From: Acetobacter farinalis
GTDB lineage: Bacteria > Pseudomonadota > Alphaproteobacteria > Acetobacterales > Acetobacteraceae
Length of the DNA: 33,648 nucleotides
Assembly: GCF_026240015.1 (NCBI RefSeq)
Contig: NZ_JAPIUX010000020.1
Span: 1 to 33,648, forward strand
Direction: 5' to 3'
The notes beneath the pieces are model-generated. The model was not told the origin of the DNA and did no database searches. It was given only the letters and a program-made list of their open reading frames with translations. Shown here piece after piece: positions 17,526 through 25,230 of the stretch (the first letter of the stretch is position 1; every line of letters starts with the position of its first letter). The translations under genes were made by a program, and so were the position numbers.

Positions 17526-19151
17526 TCATAGTGTATGTGGAAATTGTAAGAAGGACGGATAGACTAGAGCTTCCACAACGCGTTGTAGGTTCTTGATTTC
17601 AATGCCTGACATATAGTTGGTCGTTCCTTGTGAACGATGCGTTGCCTCGTGCCCAAGCAATGCATCAATCCAGAGTTCACGGATGTCATTCTCCTGATTG
17701 CGCAGCTTGGTGGAAACCAGATGTCGGAATGAATGGAATGATACGTCTTCAGGAATGCCCATACGGCGTTTGAACTTCGAAAACGCCTGTGCAAAGTCAC
17801 TTCCGCGTACGCCATGAGGAGCGATTGTCAGTTCATCGAAGAAGTAAGTGTCGGAGTTTTTGAAATCCATGATCCCGGCAGCAATCAGTTTGCTGTGGAT
17901 CGGGATAATCCGCGTACCGGCAGCCGTCTTGGGAGACCATTCGCGCTTCTTGCCGTTTACAATCTCAACGTAGGGTTGAATATGGAAGCAGGGCACACCG
18001 TCAATGACCTCAATATCCTTATTGCGCAGGTTGCAGATTTCACCCAATCGCATACCGGTATAAAGGGCAACTTGTACAAGGCCCTCATAGGTCTTTTTGG
18101 ATATGCTGCGTCCCGTCCAGGGTGCGGATACAAGTTGCTCTAATTCCTGCTCAGACCATGCACGGCGCTCGACCTTTTTTGTGATGTCAAACTGCCACTT
18201 TTCAAAGGGATTCCGGGGCGCATAGTCGCGTTGGACCAGATGCCGCCAGAGTGCGGACATGCGGGAGAAATGGTTTTTGACGGTCTTGCCAGATACGGTT
18301 TCCAGTTCTAATTCGGCGGCTTGTTCAACAGCTTCACGGATGGGTGGGTTTGATTTTCCCTTGCCATGCATCGCAGGTAATCCTGAAAGCAGATCACGGA
18401 ATTCACCCGCAATTTTTCCAGTGACATCAGCAACTGGCATGTCTCCAAAGGCTTCGGTGAACAGGGCAATGGAGTTGGTTGTCCCTTTAATCGTATCAGC
18501 GCTCTTGGTTGGATCGGAAAATACGAAGCGTTCAGCCATTTCTGACAGTCTGGGCCTGATATCACGCTTCTTGGTGTCTTTCTTGGCCGGTGTGTCGTCC
18601 TGCGAAGTTTCAATGATTTCGGGTTGTTCGGTCTTGTTGAGGCTGGTGATGATATGCGTCAGGTTTGCAATCTGATCGCGGAATCCCTGTTTTTCGGCGT
18701 TGCTAACTTTGGTATCGACAAGAATATCGGTGTTCAGCTTGCTCAGACGTTGCAGAAGATCATGCATGGCGGGGGTGACACGCTCGAAGAAGTCTTCGGT
18801 TTGCTTCACAAGTGCTAGTTTCTCGTAAAGATGGCGGGCTGCATCAGCCTTGCGGCGTGATTGTGAGGCGGCACGTTCGACATCGCGCAGTGCTTCATGC
18901 TCCGCGATGATTTTGGCTTGAAGGTCTGCCAGGTCCTTCCAGTCGGCTTTATCAGGCTCGACGGCGACGAAGTCTTTGGCCTTGGTGAACAACTCGCCAA
19001 TCCTCCCATAAAGCAGCCCCGCGCGTTCGCGTGCTACTACTTTATTGCTGGTTTTCAGCGAAAGGGAAAACTCTTTGCGGCCCAATATGGCTTGGATGTC
19101 GCGAGGAATCGCTCTTCTGAAATGATATCTGGTGCCAACAACCCTAAGCAT
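17526..19151 (-). CDS. int: Tyrosine recombinase / site-specific integrase 2 (DUF6538 N-terminus)
   Basis: This 541-residue integrase of element 2 has its start 89 bases from the tRNA-Leu 3' end. The domains follow the same order as integrase 1: DUF6538-type start (MLRVVGTRYHFRRAIP), coiled-coil linker about 75-170, core-binding domain about 200-320 (RLSEMAERFVFSDPTKSADT), and catalytic domain with R368, K408, H473, R476, H501 and Y513. All catalytic residues are present, so it looks active. It is clearly related to integrase 1 but differs throughout. Both recognise the same tRNA end, which makes cross-action on the two att sites plausible. Confidence 0.95.
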   Translation of the reverse strand: MLRVVGTRYHFRRAIPRDIQAILGRKEFSLSLKTSNKVVARERAGLLYGRIGELFTKAKDFVAVEPDKADWKDLADLQAKIIAEHEALRDVERAASQSRRKADAARHLYEKLALVKQTEDFFERVTPAMHDLLQRLSKLNTDILVDTKVSNAEKQGFRDQIANLTHIITSLNKTEQPEIIETSQDDTPAKKDTKKRDIRPRLSEMAERFVFSDPTKSADTIKGTTNSIALFTEAFGDMPVADVTGKIAGEFRDLLSGLPAMHGKGKSNPPIREAVEQAAELELETVSGKTVKNHFSRMSALWRHLVQRDYAPRNPFEKWQFDITKKVERRAWSEQELEQLVSAPWTGRSISKKTYEGLVQVALYTGMRLGEICNLRNKDIEVIDGVPCFHIQPYVEIVNGKKREWSPKTAAGTRIIPIHSKLIAAGIMDFKNSDTYFFDELTIAPHGVRGSDFAQAFSKFKRRMGIPEDVSFHSFRHLVSTKLRNQENDIRELWIDALLGHEATHRSQGTTNYMSGIEIKNLQRVVEALVYPSFLQFPHTL

Positions 19152-19240
19152 TCCCGTAGTCTCTCTTGCTGGGAAATATGCTGGAAGAAAATCATAAGCC
19201 TGAAACCGAAACGAAAAAACGCTTCTAAATCAATGCCTTA

Positions 19241-19270
19241 TGGTGCGAACTGCGGGACTCGAACCCGCAC
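19241..19270. repeat. att repeat inside tRNA-Leu (tRNA-side end of element 2)
   Basis: These 30 bases, identical to 5443-5472, form the 3' end of the intact tRNA-Leu gene (CCA, acceptor strand and T-arm). Recombination must fall within them. Integration regenerates the tRNA, as usual for tRNA-targeting elements. Confidence 0.9.
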
Positions 19271-19326
19271 GCCCTTACGGGCTGGAGATTTTAAGTCTCC
19301 TGCGTCTACCATTCCGCCAAGTTCGC
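19241..19326 (-). tRNA. tRNA-Leu (anticodon UAA)
   Basis: An 86-base class II tRNA read on the minus strand. The acceptor stem starts GCGAACT and pairs with AGTTCGC before a templated ACCA. The T-arm is GGTTCGAGTCCC-like, the anticodon loop is CTTAAAA with TAA, and a variable arm (CCCGTAAGGGC) is present. The variable arm and anticodon agree with leucine. It is the insertion target of both elements; the tRNA remains whole. Confidence 0.95.
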
Positions 19327-19485
19327 ATAGGGCTGCCGGAGTGGTGGGCAGGCCTGTGGTAGGGTGTCTCTCTCGTCCGCAGAGCGGACTGAGTAGGTAG
19401 TCTGTAGGCTATAGTCTTGCCACGTTACGGCGCGTTTTAGCATGTTGGTGTGTGGCGGCAAGTGTTTGAGTCATGTCCCGATCGT

Positions 19486-20259
19486 TTACTGTGCGCCCAA
19501 CAGGCTGGGGCCGTGTTGTTTCAGCCATGCTTCTGCCTGGCGTCGGTGGGGCGTGAGCTGGTCAACCAGTGCCCAGAACGCCGGGCCATGATTCATGTGG
19601 CGCAGATGGGTCAGTTCATGCGCAATCAGATAATGCCTGACAAGATCAGGTGCCATGACCAGACGCCAGGACAGCATGATACGCCCGGATGAGGAGCAAC
19701 TGCCCCAGCGGCTGGACGTATCGCGAATATCAAGCCGTGCCGGGTGCAGGCCAGACGTGCTGGCCATGGCGCGCAGTTCAGCCCCTAACGTCAGGCGGGC
19801 GCGGGCGCGGAGGAAATCGGTAACGCGTCGGGTGATGAATTCCTCCGCGCCGCTGACAAAAATCTTGTCCCCCTCTATCCACACGCCCCCGCGTGCCGCG
19901 GGCTGATGGATGATGGTGTGGGGCTTTCCTTCCAGAGGAATGGTTCGGTCAGGCAGGAAGGCGGGGGCTTGCTGGAGCGGGGCCAGACGCCGGTTGATCC
20001 ATCGTGTCTGGCTTTTCAGGAAATCCAGAGCCTGAGTGCGCGGAAATCCGGAAGGGAGTGTGACCAGAACAGCCTGCCTGCGCGGGTCGATCCGCACAGA
20101 AAGGCGACGCGCCCGGGCTGATGTTTTCCAGAGCACGGGCACGCGGCAGTCTGGTGCCAGATCAATCAGGTCGGGCGTGGTGCTCAAAAGGCTGGTGCGG
20201 GGCGATGTGGCATCACCCCGTGAGGAAGGCGGGCCTGATTTTTCAGGGTGTGCTGGCAC
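19486..20259 (-). CDS. M48-family / YgjP-like zinc metallopeptidase
   Basis: About 257 residues with a zinc site HELTH (about 214-218) and a downstream histidine in HMNHGPAFW. This pattern is known from the YgjP-like (DUF45) branch related to SprT and M48 peptidases. Substrates are unknown; no signal peptide is evident, so it is probably cytosolic. The frame is open to a GTG at 20361, but that start would overlap the YkgJ gene by over 100 bases. I prefer the GTG at 20259, which overlaps by 17. Neither start has a clear ribosome binding site, so the N-terminus is uncertain. It is the last gene of a minus-strand run before the tRNA. Confidence 0.8.
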   Translation of the reverse strand: MPAHPEKSGPPSSRGDATSPRTSLLSTTPDLIDLAPDCRVPVLWKTSARARRLSVRIDPRRQAVLVTLPSGFPRTQALDFLKSQTRWINRRLAPLQQAPAFLPDRTIPLEGKPHTIIHQPAARGGVWIEGDKIFVSGAEEFITRRVTDFLRARARLTLGAELRAMASTSGLHPARLDIRDTSSRWGSCSSSGRIMLSWRLVMAPDLVRHYLIAHELTHLRHMNHGPAFWALVDQLTPHRRQAEAWLKQHGPSLLGAQ

Positions 20260-20758
20260 GGATATGGCGGACAGGCGGCCGCTTTTGCGCACGTGGCTTT
20301 TTGGTGGGCAGTCCGGGCCAGCCCACCAGATAGTTTTCCAGCGCCCCGGCCTGACGTTCACTGATGCAGCGCCCGGCAGCGGAAGCGCCGGAATCCATCA
20401 CGCTTTCCGGTGTGCCAGTAATGAGCGGATGCCATTCCGGCAGGGGGCGGCCTTCAGACAGTCTGCGGTATGCGCAATCCGGCGGGAGCCAGTCCAGTTC
20501 AGGCACCATCTCCGGCGTGAGTGTGATGCAATCCTGCACTTTTTTGTGGCGTTGCGGGTAGTCCGTGCAGCGGCAGGTTGCCACATCCAGCAGGCGGCAG
20601 GCGACAGACGTATAGTGAACTTCGTCTGTCTCTTCGTCACGCAACTTGTGCAGGCAGCAGCGGCCACACCCGTCACACAAGGATTCCCACTCAGCCGTGG
20701 TCATCTCTGTGAGAGGGGTGGTTTCCCAGAATGGGGCCGGGGAGGGGGGAGGCGTCAT
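20243..20758 (-). CDS. YkgJ/UPF0260-family cysteine cluster protein
   Basis: A 171-residue protein with the UPF0260 (YcgN-like) cysteine pattern: LCDGCGRCC (C28, C31, C34, C35), VACRLLD (C54), TCRC (C62, C64), and later VQDC and PPDC. The cysteines probably hold zinc or an iron-sulfur cluster; the function is not established. It begins 27 bases after the permease-like gene stop, on the same strand, so it may be co-transcribed with the ABC genes. The basic tail (KKPRAQKRPP) is low in complexity. Confidence 0.88.
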   Translation of the reverse strand: MTPPPSPAPFWETTPLTEMTTAEWESLCDGCGRCCLHKLRDEETDEVHYTSVACRLLDVATCRCTDYPQRHKKVQDCITLTPEMVPELDWLPPDCAYRRLSEGRPLPEWHPLITGTPESVMDSGASAAGRCISERQAGALENYLVGWPGLPTKKPRAQKRPPVRHIRASTP

Positions 20759-20785
20759 GGGTGCAGGATAAACCGCCAGCCTGCC

Positions 20786-21259
20786 TCAGGAAAGAGGGGG
20801 GCGGTTGATTCCAAGCGTTCCAAGCAGACTGAGGGCAATGGCCAGACACAGACTCCCGGCCAGAGGGCGGCCCAGCAGGGGGAGCCAGAGCAGGCGCAGG
20901 CGCGTAAAAGCCCCCGCCCCCAGTTCCTGTGCGGTGCGCCCCCATGAGGAGGGTGCGGCTTTAAGTCGGCTGAGAGGCACCAGTGAAATCGCCGGGCCAA
21001 TCAGCACACCCTGAAAAAAGGAGAGGAGCCAGGATCCGTGCTGTGCAGGAAGCAGGAAGGGCAGAAAAAGGGCGCCTGCCGTGGCAGGAAGAAGCACGAG
21101 CAGGAGCAGGGTATGCAAACGGCCTCCCTGCCGGGTTGCGAGTGCCGCGCTCAGCACCAGTGTGGCGAGACAAATACCGGTTGCGGCCATGAACGCTGCA
21201 TGCGTGATCAGGGCAGACACATCCCCGAAAGGCAGGCTGCCAGACACGGAGAGGTTCAC
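20786..21259 (-). CDS. Short ABC-permease-like membrane protein
   Basis: The 157 residues hold about four hydrophobic segments (near 13-38, 48-72, 76-95 and 130-150). Between the last two is a segment, ELGAGAFTRLRLLWLPLLG, that resembles the EAA coupling loop of importer permeases (usually LGA...F..V.LP). Polyamine or thiamine permeases are 250-550 residues, so this is only a fragment of the fold, yet the frame is clean. Its ATG overlaps the stop of the binding-protein gene by 4 bases. Whether it works as a permease is doubtful. Confidence 0.6.
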   Translation of the reverse strand: MNLSVSGSLPFGDVSALITHAAFMAATGICLATLVLSAALATRQGGRLHTLLLLVLLPATAGALFLPFLLPAQHGSWLLSFFQGVLIGPAISLVPLSRLKAAPSSWGRTAQELGAGAFTRLRLLWLPLLGRPLAGSLCLAIALSLLGTLGINRPPLS

Positions 21260-22284
21260 CGCTCCGCTGCCCAGTGCTCAAACCGTTCGGCCAGAGCCGG
21301 GAGGTGCGTGCTCCAGAAGGCATCATTCACCAGAATGGGGGCGGCCAGATGCCGGGTGTCCGGTGAGCCGGCATTGATTTCCGCCAGAGAGGGCAGGGAT
21401 GGCCAGGCATTGGCAAAAGCCTGCTTCTGCGTGGGGTGTTCCAGCCACGCTGTCAGCGCCAGAGCCGTGTTTTCCTGTGCGGAGGTTTTTGGCACACCCC
21501 ACGCGTAATTCACCTGTAGGCGTTGGGGCCAGTACAGGCCGAAGCGGGCGCGTTCAGCCGGGGTTGCGCTCAGGATTTCCCCTGTAGGGACACTACCCAT
21601 CAGCGCGCCCCCCTTTGTGAGGATACGTGCGGCTTCCTCGGGGGTGGACCACCAGACAAGATAGGGGCGAAGCTGGTCAAGCTTGCGGAAGGCCCGATCC
21701 ACGCCATCCTGCGTGTCCAGAACTCGGTAGAGGGCATCGGGGGGGACGCCATCGGCCAGCAGCGCGATTTCCAGCGTGGTGCGTGGGTCCCGGCGCAGGC
21801 TGCGGCGGCCCGGATGGCGGGCGACATCCCAGAAATCGGACCAGTCCGGCGGGGTATCAAACCGGGAGCGGTCCCACGCCATGGCAAAATCAATGGCGGC
21901 GGAGGACTGGCCGCATCCGTTGGTGGAGGGATCGGCCGGGTCTCGCACCAGCAGCCCCAGAGAGCAGCTGATTTGCAGGGAGCTGGTTTCCATCATGACC
22001 GCGGCCCAGCGGTTGGGGGTGTCCGTCTCCAGCTTGCGGAGCCATGTGATGTCACCATTCCAGAGCGTAAGGCTTACTGGACGTTTGACAAGCTCGGCAT
22101 AGGGGGTGAACAGGACTTTCTGTTGAGTGGCCGCAATGGCGCCACCGAATGTCAGTATTCTTATGGGCGTTACGGTTGTCCGGTGGCTCCGGCGCGCCGG
22201 ACGCGCATGGGCCTGCGTGACAGAGGACAGAACCAGACTCCCCAGAACAAAAACCGTCAGGCCCTGCCGGATGGCAGCCACCAT
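21256..22284 (-). CDS. Periplasmic substrate-binding protein, polyamine (PotD)-like ABC system
   Basis: This 342-residue exported protein has an N-terminal signal peptide, MVAAIRQGLTVFVLGS..., ending at AHA before RPARR. The segment WSDFWDVARHPGRRSLRRDPRTT and the VWWSTPEEAARIL region resemble PotD-type solute-binding proteins. A cysteine pair (near residues 104 and 121) could form a disulphide. The frame extends upstream to 22881, but that part is out-of-frame reading of the ATPase gene. I chose the ATG at 22284 because it gives a clean signal peptide and has GGAG upstream; an ATG at 22368 is also possible. The ligand is unknown. Confidence 0.8.
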   Translation of the reverse strand: MVAAIRQGLTVFVLGSLVLSSVTQAHARPARRSHRTTVTPIRILTFGGAIAATQQKVLFTPYAELVKRPVSLTLWNGDITWLRKLETDTPNRWAAVMMETSSLQISCSLGLLVRDPADPSTNGCGQSSAAIDFAMAWDRSRFDTPPDWSDFWDVARHPGRRSLRRDPRTTLEIALLADGVPPDALYRVLDTQDGVDRAFRKLDQLRPYLVWWSTPEEAARILTKGGALMGSVPTGEILSATPAERARFGLYWPQRLQVNYAWGVPKTSAQENTALALTAWLEHPTQKQAFANAWPSLPSLAEINAGSPDTRHLAAPILVNDAFWSTHLPALAERFEHWAAER

Positions 22285-22396
22285 GGCGGAACGGCTCCGC
22301 GCCGGGTGGCGGGGGGCGGTTTCAGGGGGTGTATCGCGGAACAAAAAAACGGACAGGGGTGGCCTCATGCGGTTGCTGCTCAGGTCAGGAGCAATT

Positions 22397-23518
22397 CTAG
22401 CCTGATTTCTGGTCCATCGGAAAGGCAGTGGCGTTGGCTGTTTGCCAGGCAAGCAGTGCGATGCGCCCCGGCTCCAGGTCTCGTGCGGTGTGAACAGGGG
22501 GGCGATGAGCAATAATTTCCCCGCCATCCTGCATACGAAAGCGCATGTGAATGGCTGTTCCCACATGGCGGGCGGAGATGAGCGTGCACGCCAGCATGCC
22601 GTCTTCATCAGCAGAGGCGCTGGGCTGGCGGGGGAACATGACGGAGAGCCTGTCTGGCGCGATGCAGAGAGTGGCGAGGTCCTGTTCCTCCAGACCGGGA
22701 GCGGCCATGGCCTCCACGGTCTCCCCTGTTGGGAGGCGAAGTTCGGCCATATCGTCTTCCAGAGAGAGGACTTTGCCGGTGAGCATGTTGGCCTCGCCAA
22801 AGCCTGTGGCAACGCGCTCATGCGTCGGGCGGTTGAGCAGCGTGGGGGCCGGGGCAAGCTGGAGCAGGATGCCGTTTTCAAGAATGCCGATTGTGTCTCC
22901 TGCCATCAGGGCTTCCGTGCGGTTACGCGTGAGGAGCAGCGTGCTGAGGCCAATGGCGCGTTGCAGTTTTTCCAGCAACGCCAGCACCCGCCTGGTGCCA
23001 GTATAGTCCAGCTTGCTGAAGGGACGGTTAAGCACGAGAATTTCCGGACGCATGACGAGAGCCCGCGCAAGCTGGCCACGCAGGGTCTGTTCGGGCGTGA
23101 GCTGGGCCGGTTTGAGCGCGCGATATCCATCCAGCCCTGCAAGAGCCAGAGTTTCCGCCATGCGGCGTTCGCTTTCTGTTGCGGAGACCTGCCCGGAAGC
23201 CCGCAGGGGGAAAAGAATATTCTCCGCGAGGGTCAGATGCGGGAACAGGGGGGCGTGCTCCCCGAGGGTGGCAAGCCCGCGTTGGCCTGTCGGGCGGCGG
23301 GTGACATCCTCTCCTCCCACGCGGATGTGCCCTCCGTAACTGGGGGCATGGCCGGAGAGCACGTCTGTCAGGCGCATCAGGTCATCCTGTTCGGCGCCGA
23401 TTCCCAGAAGCGCGACGCACTGCCCCTTTGCCACACTCAAAGACAGGCCGGGGCGCGGCGGAAGGAACGCGAGAGTGTGAAGCTCAAGCTGTGGGGGCGT
23501 GCCATGCGCGGCCTGCAT
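22397..23518 (-). CDS. Degenerate ABC ATPase-like protein (PotA-type fold, catalytic motifs lost)
   Basis: The 373 residues align along the full PotA/CUT1-type fold, including the TOBE-like C-terminal domain, but every nucleotide-handling motif is altered. Walker A reads GIGAEQDD (39-46) with no lysine. The Q-loop glutamine is replaced in LGEHAPLFPH (85-94). The signature LSGGQ reads LTPEQ (140-144). Walker B reads ILVLNRPFSKLD (NR instead of DE, 164-165). The switch histidine is R198. The family frame is kept before and after each motif, so this is not a frameshift. GGAGAGAG precedes the ATG. It is the first gene of the run with the binding protein and short permease. It cannot be a normal ATPase; a structural or sensory role is possible. 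Confidence 0.85.
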   Translation of the reverse strand: MQAAHGTPPQLELHTLAFLPPRPGLSLSVAKGQCVALLGIGAEQDDLMRLTDVLSGHAPSYGGHIRVGGEDVTRRPTGQRGLATLGEHAPLFPHLTLAENILFPLRASGQVSATESERRMAETLALAGLDGYRALKPAQLTPEQTLRGQLARALVMRPEILVLNRPFSKLDYTGTRRVLALLEKLQRAIGLSTLLLTRNRTEALMAGDTIGILENGILLQLAPAPTLLNRPTHERVATGFGEANMLTGKVLSLEDDMAELRLPTGETVEAMAAPGLEEQDLATLCIAPDRLSVMFPRQPSASADEDGMLACTLISARHVGTAIHMRFRMQDGGEIIAHRPPVHTARDLEPGRIALLAWQTANATAFPMDQKSG

Positions 23519-23589
23519 GCAACTCTCTCCGTGGTCGTCTGTTAATAAGGGGCGCTGTCAATGAGTTATAGAGTGAGTAGGATTTCTCC

Positions 23590-23892
23590 ATGTCTTCTGA
23601 CAAAATCAAGGATGTAAAGGCTGCTGGCGAAGAAGCCGTTGAAACAGCCCGTGATGAAATTGATGCGGTAAAAGCGCATCTGGAACGGCTGATCACCAAG
23701 CATGTGGTGCCTGCATTGACAAATGCTGGCGGTAAAGCCGGGAATTTGACCGAAGAAGCAGTTGCCAATGTGCGGGAACTGGCCAATCATGCGCGCAACG
23801 ATATTTCCAAGCAGACGCGTGCGCAGTCGCCATGGGTATCCATCGCCATTTCCGGTGTTGTGGGCTTTATCCTCGGTCGGATGTCACGCTGA
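23590..23892 (+). CDS. DUF883 (YqjD/ElaB-like) membrane-anchored protein
   Basis: A 100-residue protein with an amphipathic helical body rich in Ala, Glu and Lys (about 1-75) and a C-terminal anchor (SPWVSIAISGVVGFILGRMSR) with glycine spacing. This matches DUF883 proteins of the YqjD/ElaB type, which bind ribosomes at the inner membrane in stationary phase in E. coli. Divergent from the ABC-like genes, it is followed after 38 bases by a YqjE-like gene, the familiar pairing. Confidence 0.88.
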   Translation: MSSDKIKDVKAAGEEAVETARDEIDAVKAHLERLITKHVVPALTNAGGKAGNLTEEAVANVRELANHARNDISKQTRAQSPWVSIAISGVVGFILGRMSR

Positions 23893-23930
23893 CGCGTCCT
23901 GTGATCTGAACGAAGGTAGCGCCGGAGTCC

Positions 23931-24356
23931 ATGCGTATTTTTGAACTTGGCAGGTCAGCCCTGCACGCACAGTCCCATCTCATGCAGCAGATGGCTGTCA
24001 GGCTAGGAAAGCAGGCAGCGTTTCTTGTCGCCGCTGCGGTGTTTGGTTTTTTTGCCCTGATTTCCGGGCATGGACTCCTCTGGGCGCTTTTTCTGTTCAC
24101 CTTCCACTGGGGGCCGGTTACAGCCGCCTTCGGCGTGTTTGCGCTGGATGTGTTTTTCGCGCTGATCTGCGTGTTGTTCGGCCGCCGTTCCTACCTGACA
24201 ACAGCCGAAGTGGAAGCCCGCATTGCGCGGAACCGCTGCGCCACGGAGATGCGTGAATCGATTACCATGGCGGCTGTTACGGCCACCGTGGCTGGCTCCC
24301 TTGGCCGGACCGGCACACGCAAGGTGTGGGATATAGTACGCGGCCGTAAGAGCTGA
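23931..24356 (+). CDS. YqjE-like / holin-X-type inner-membrane protein
   Basis: A 141-residue protein with an amphipathic N-terminus and two hydrophobic segments (about 30-57 and 63-84), followed by a charged helix (TTAEVEARIARNR) and a small C-terminal tail. The layout and its place after a DUF883 gene fit the YqjE/phage-holin-like family (DUF1469 type). The function is not known. A rho-independent terminator follows. Confidence 0.65.
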   Translation: MRIFELGRSALHAQSHLMQQMAVRLGKQAAFLVAAAVFGFFALISGHGLLWALFLFTFHWGPVTAAFGVFALDVFFALICVLFGRRSYLTTAEVEARIARNRCATEMRESITMAAVTATVAGSLGRTGTRKVWDIVRGRKS

Positions 24357-24401
24357 TTTTCCCTCATTTGCTTTTGCCCATAGGTTCCATTCCATTTTTG
24401 C

Positions 24402-24422
24402 ATTGGCGGGGGCCAATTTTTT
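24402..24422 (+). terminator. Rho-independent terminator after the DUF883/YqjE-like pair
   Basis: ATTGGC (24402-24407), a GGGG loop and GCCAAT (24412-24417) run into six T residues (24417-24422). It separates this unit from the MarR gene. Confidence 0.7.
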
Positions 24423-24475
24423 CTGAGAATGATTGCCCTTGATTTTGTGAGTGTGCGAACAGTTTGCATGCTTGC

Positions 24476-24481
24476 TAGTAT
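24476..24481 (+). promoter_or_regulatory. Possible -10 element for marR (very short leader)
   Basis: TAGTAT ends 9 bases before the marR ATG. If it is used, the message would start almost at the ATG, and indeed no Shine-Dalgarno sequence is seen. No good -35 is visible, so this is a weak call. Confidence 0.3.
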
Positions 24482-24490
24482 GGGCATGTT

Positions 24491-24985
24491 ATGAACCTTC
24501 AGCCTCATCCTGATGATGCTCTCGAAAGCCGCCGGTCCTTCGGGCACCGGCTGGCGCGTCTTGCCGCGGTATGGCGGCGGGAGATTGATGCGGATTTGCG
24601 CCGGTTCAACCTGACGGACGCCACCTGGCGTCCTATTTATTATCTCAGCTTGTCAGAGCAGCCAGCCAGGCAGACTGACCTTGCCCGTTCCCTGTCCCTT
24701 GAAGCGCCGTCTCTGGTGCGGCTGCTGGACGTGCTGGAGAAGCGCGGGTTTATCATCCGTGAAACGGATGAGGAAGACCGCCGCTCCAAGCTGGTGAGCA
24801 TTACCGAGGAAGGCCGGAAAATTGCCGTACTTGTCAGCCATGCGGCGGATAATGTGGCAACACGCCTGACGGAACATATCTCCCCGCAGGAGCTCGAGCA
24901 GTGCTGCGGGATTCTGGACCGGGTCGAACAGGCTGCCATCGGGCAGAAAGATGGCACCGGGCCAGAGAGAGTGCACACAAGATGA
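24491..24985 (+). CDS. MarR-family transcriptional regulator
   Basis: This 164-residue protein has the MarR winged-helix layout: RQTDLARSLSLEAPSLVRLLDVLEKRG as the DNA-reading helix region (about 57-85), then the wing with the conserved DEEDRRSKLVSITEEG. Dimer helices flank it. Such repressors usually answer to aromatic acids or other small molecules. It is first in line before the efflux genes and only 22 bases from the DUF1656 gene, so it probably controls that unit and itself. No ribosome binding site is seen before the ATG. Confidence 0.92.
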   Translation: MNLQPHPDDALESRRSFGHRLARLAAVWRREIDADLRRFNLTDATWRPIYYLSLSEQPARQTDLARSLSLEAPSLVRLLDVLEKRGFIIRETDEEDRRSKLVSITEEGRKIAVLVSHAADNVATRLTEHISPQELEQCCGILDRVEQAAIGQKDGTGPERVHTR

Positions 24986-25007
24986 GAACTGTCACGAGAA
25001 TGGCGTC

Positions 25008-25202
25008 ATGCTGACGGAATTCAACCTTTTTGGTGTCTTTATGGCACCAATCGTCGTCTATGCACTGGCGGCGCTGCCTCTTACGATGTGTGTGCGTTTT
25101 GCACTGTGGTGGAGCGGCCTGCTGGGCTGGTTCTGGCACATCGCCCTGTTTGAAGTCTCGCTTTACGTTTGTATCCTCTGCCTGCTCATTTTGTATGTCT
25201 GA
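25008..25202 (+). CDS. DUF1656 (AaeX-like) small membrane protein
   Basis: A 64-residue protein with two hydrophobic segments and the family start MLTEFNLFGVFMAP. DUF1656 proteins sit beside HlyD-type adaptors and FUSC pumps in AaeXAB-type efflux operons. I chose the ATG at 25008; an earlier in-frame start at 24951 would overlap marR. It lies 28 bases before the adaptor gene. Confidence 0.9.
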   Translation: MLTEFNLFGVFMAPIVVYALAALPLTMCVRFALWWSGLLGWFWHIALFEVSLYVCILCLLILYV

Positions 25203-25230
25203 CCTCCGAAAAGGCTGCTGAGTCTCCGCA

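Noticed and set aside
19375..19389. Terminator between the M48 gene and tRNA-Leu
   Set aside because: GTCCGC-AGA-GCGGAC forms a small hairpin but has no T-tract on either strand, so I did not call it.
20260..20361. Longer start for the M48 peptidase
   Set aside because: It would overlap the YkgJ-family gene by over 100 bases and lacks a ribosome binding site; the added residues show no conserved features.
22285..22881. N-terminal extension of the PotD-like protein
   Set aside because: It overlaps the ATPase-like gene in another frame, is low in complexity, and precedes a clean signal peptide starting at 22284.
22442..23545. 367-codon plus-strand frame opposite the ATPase-like gene
   Set aside because: No family features; the minus-strand frame matches the ABC fold throughout. 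I checked it because the ATPase motifs were odd.
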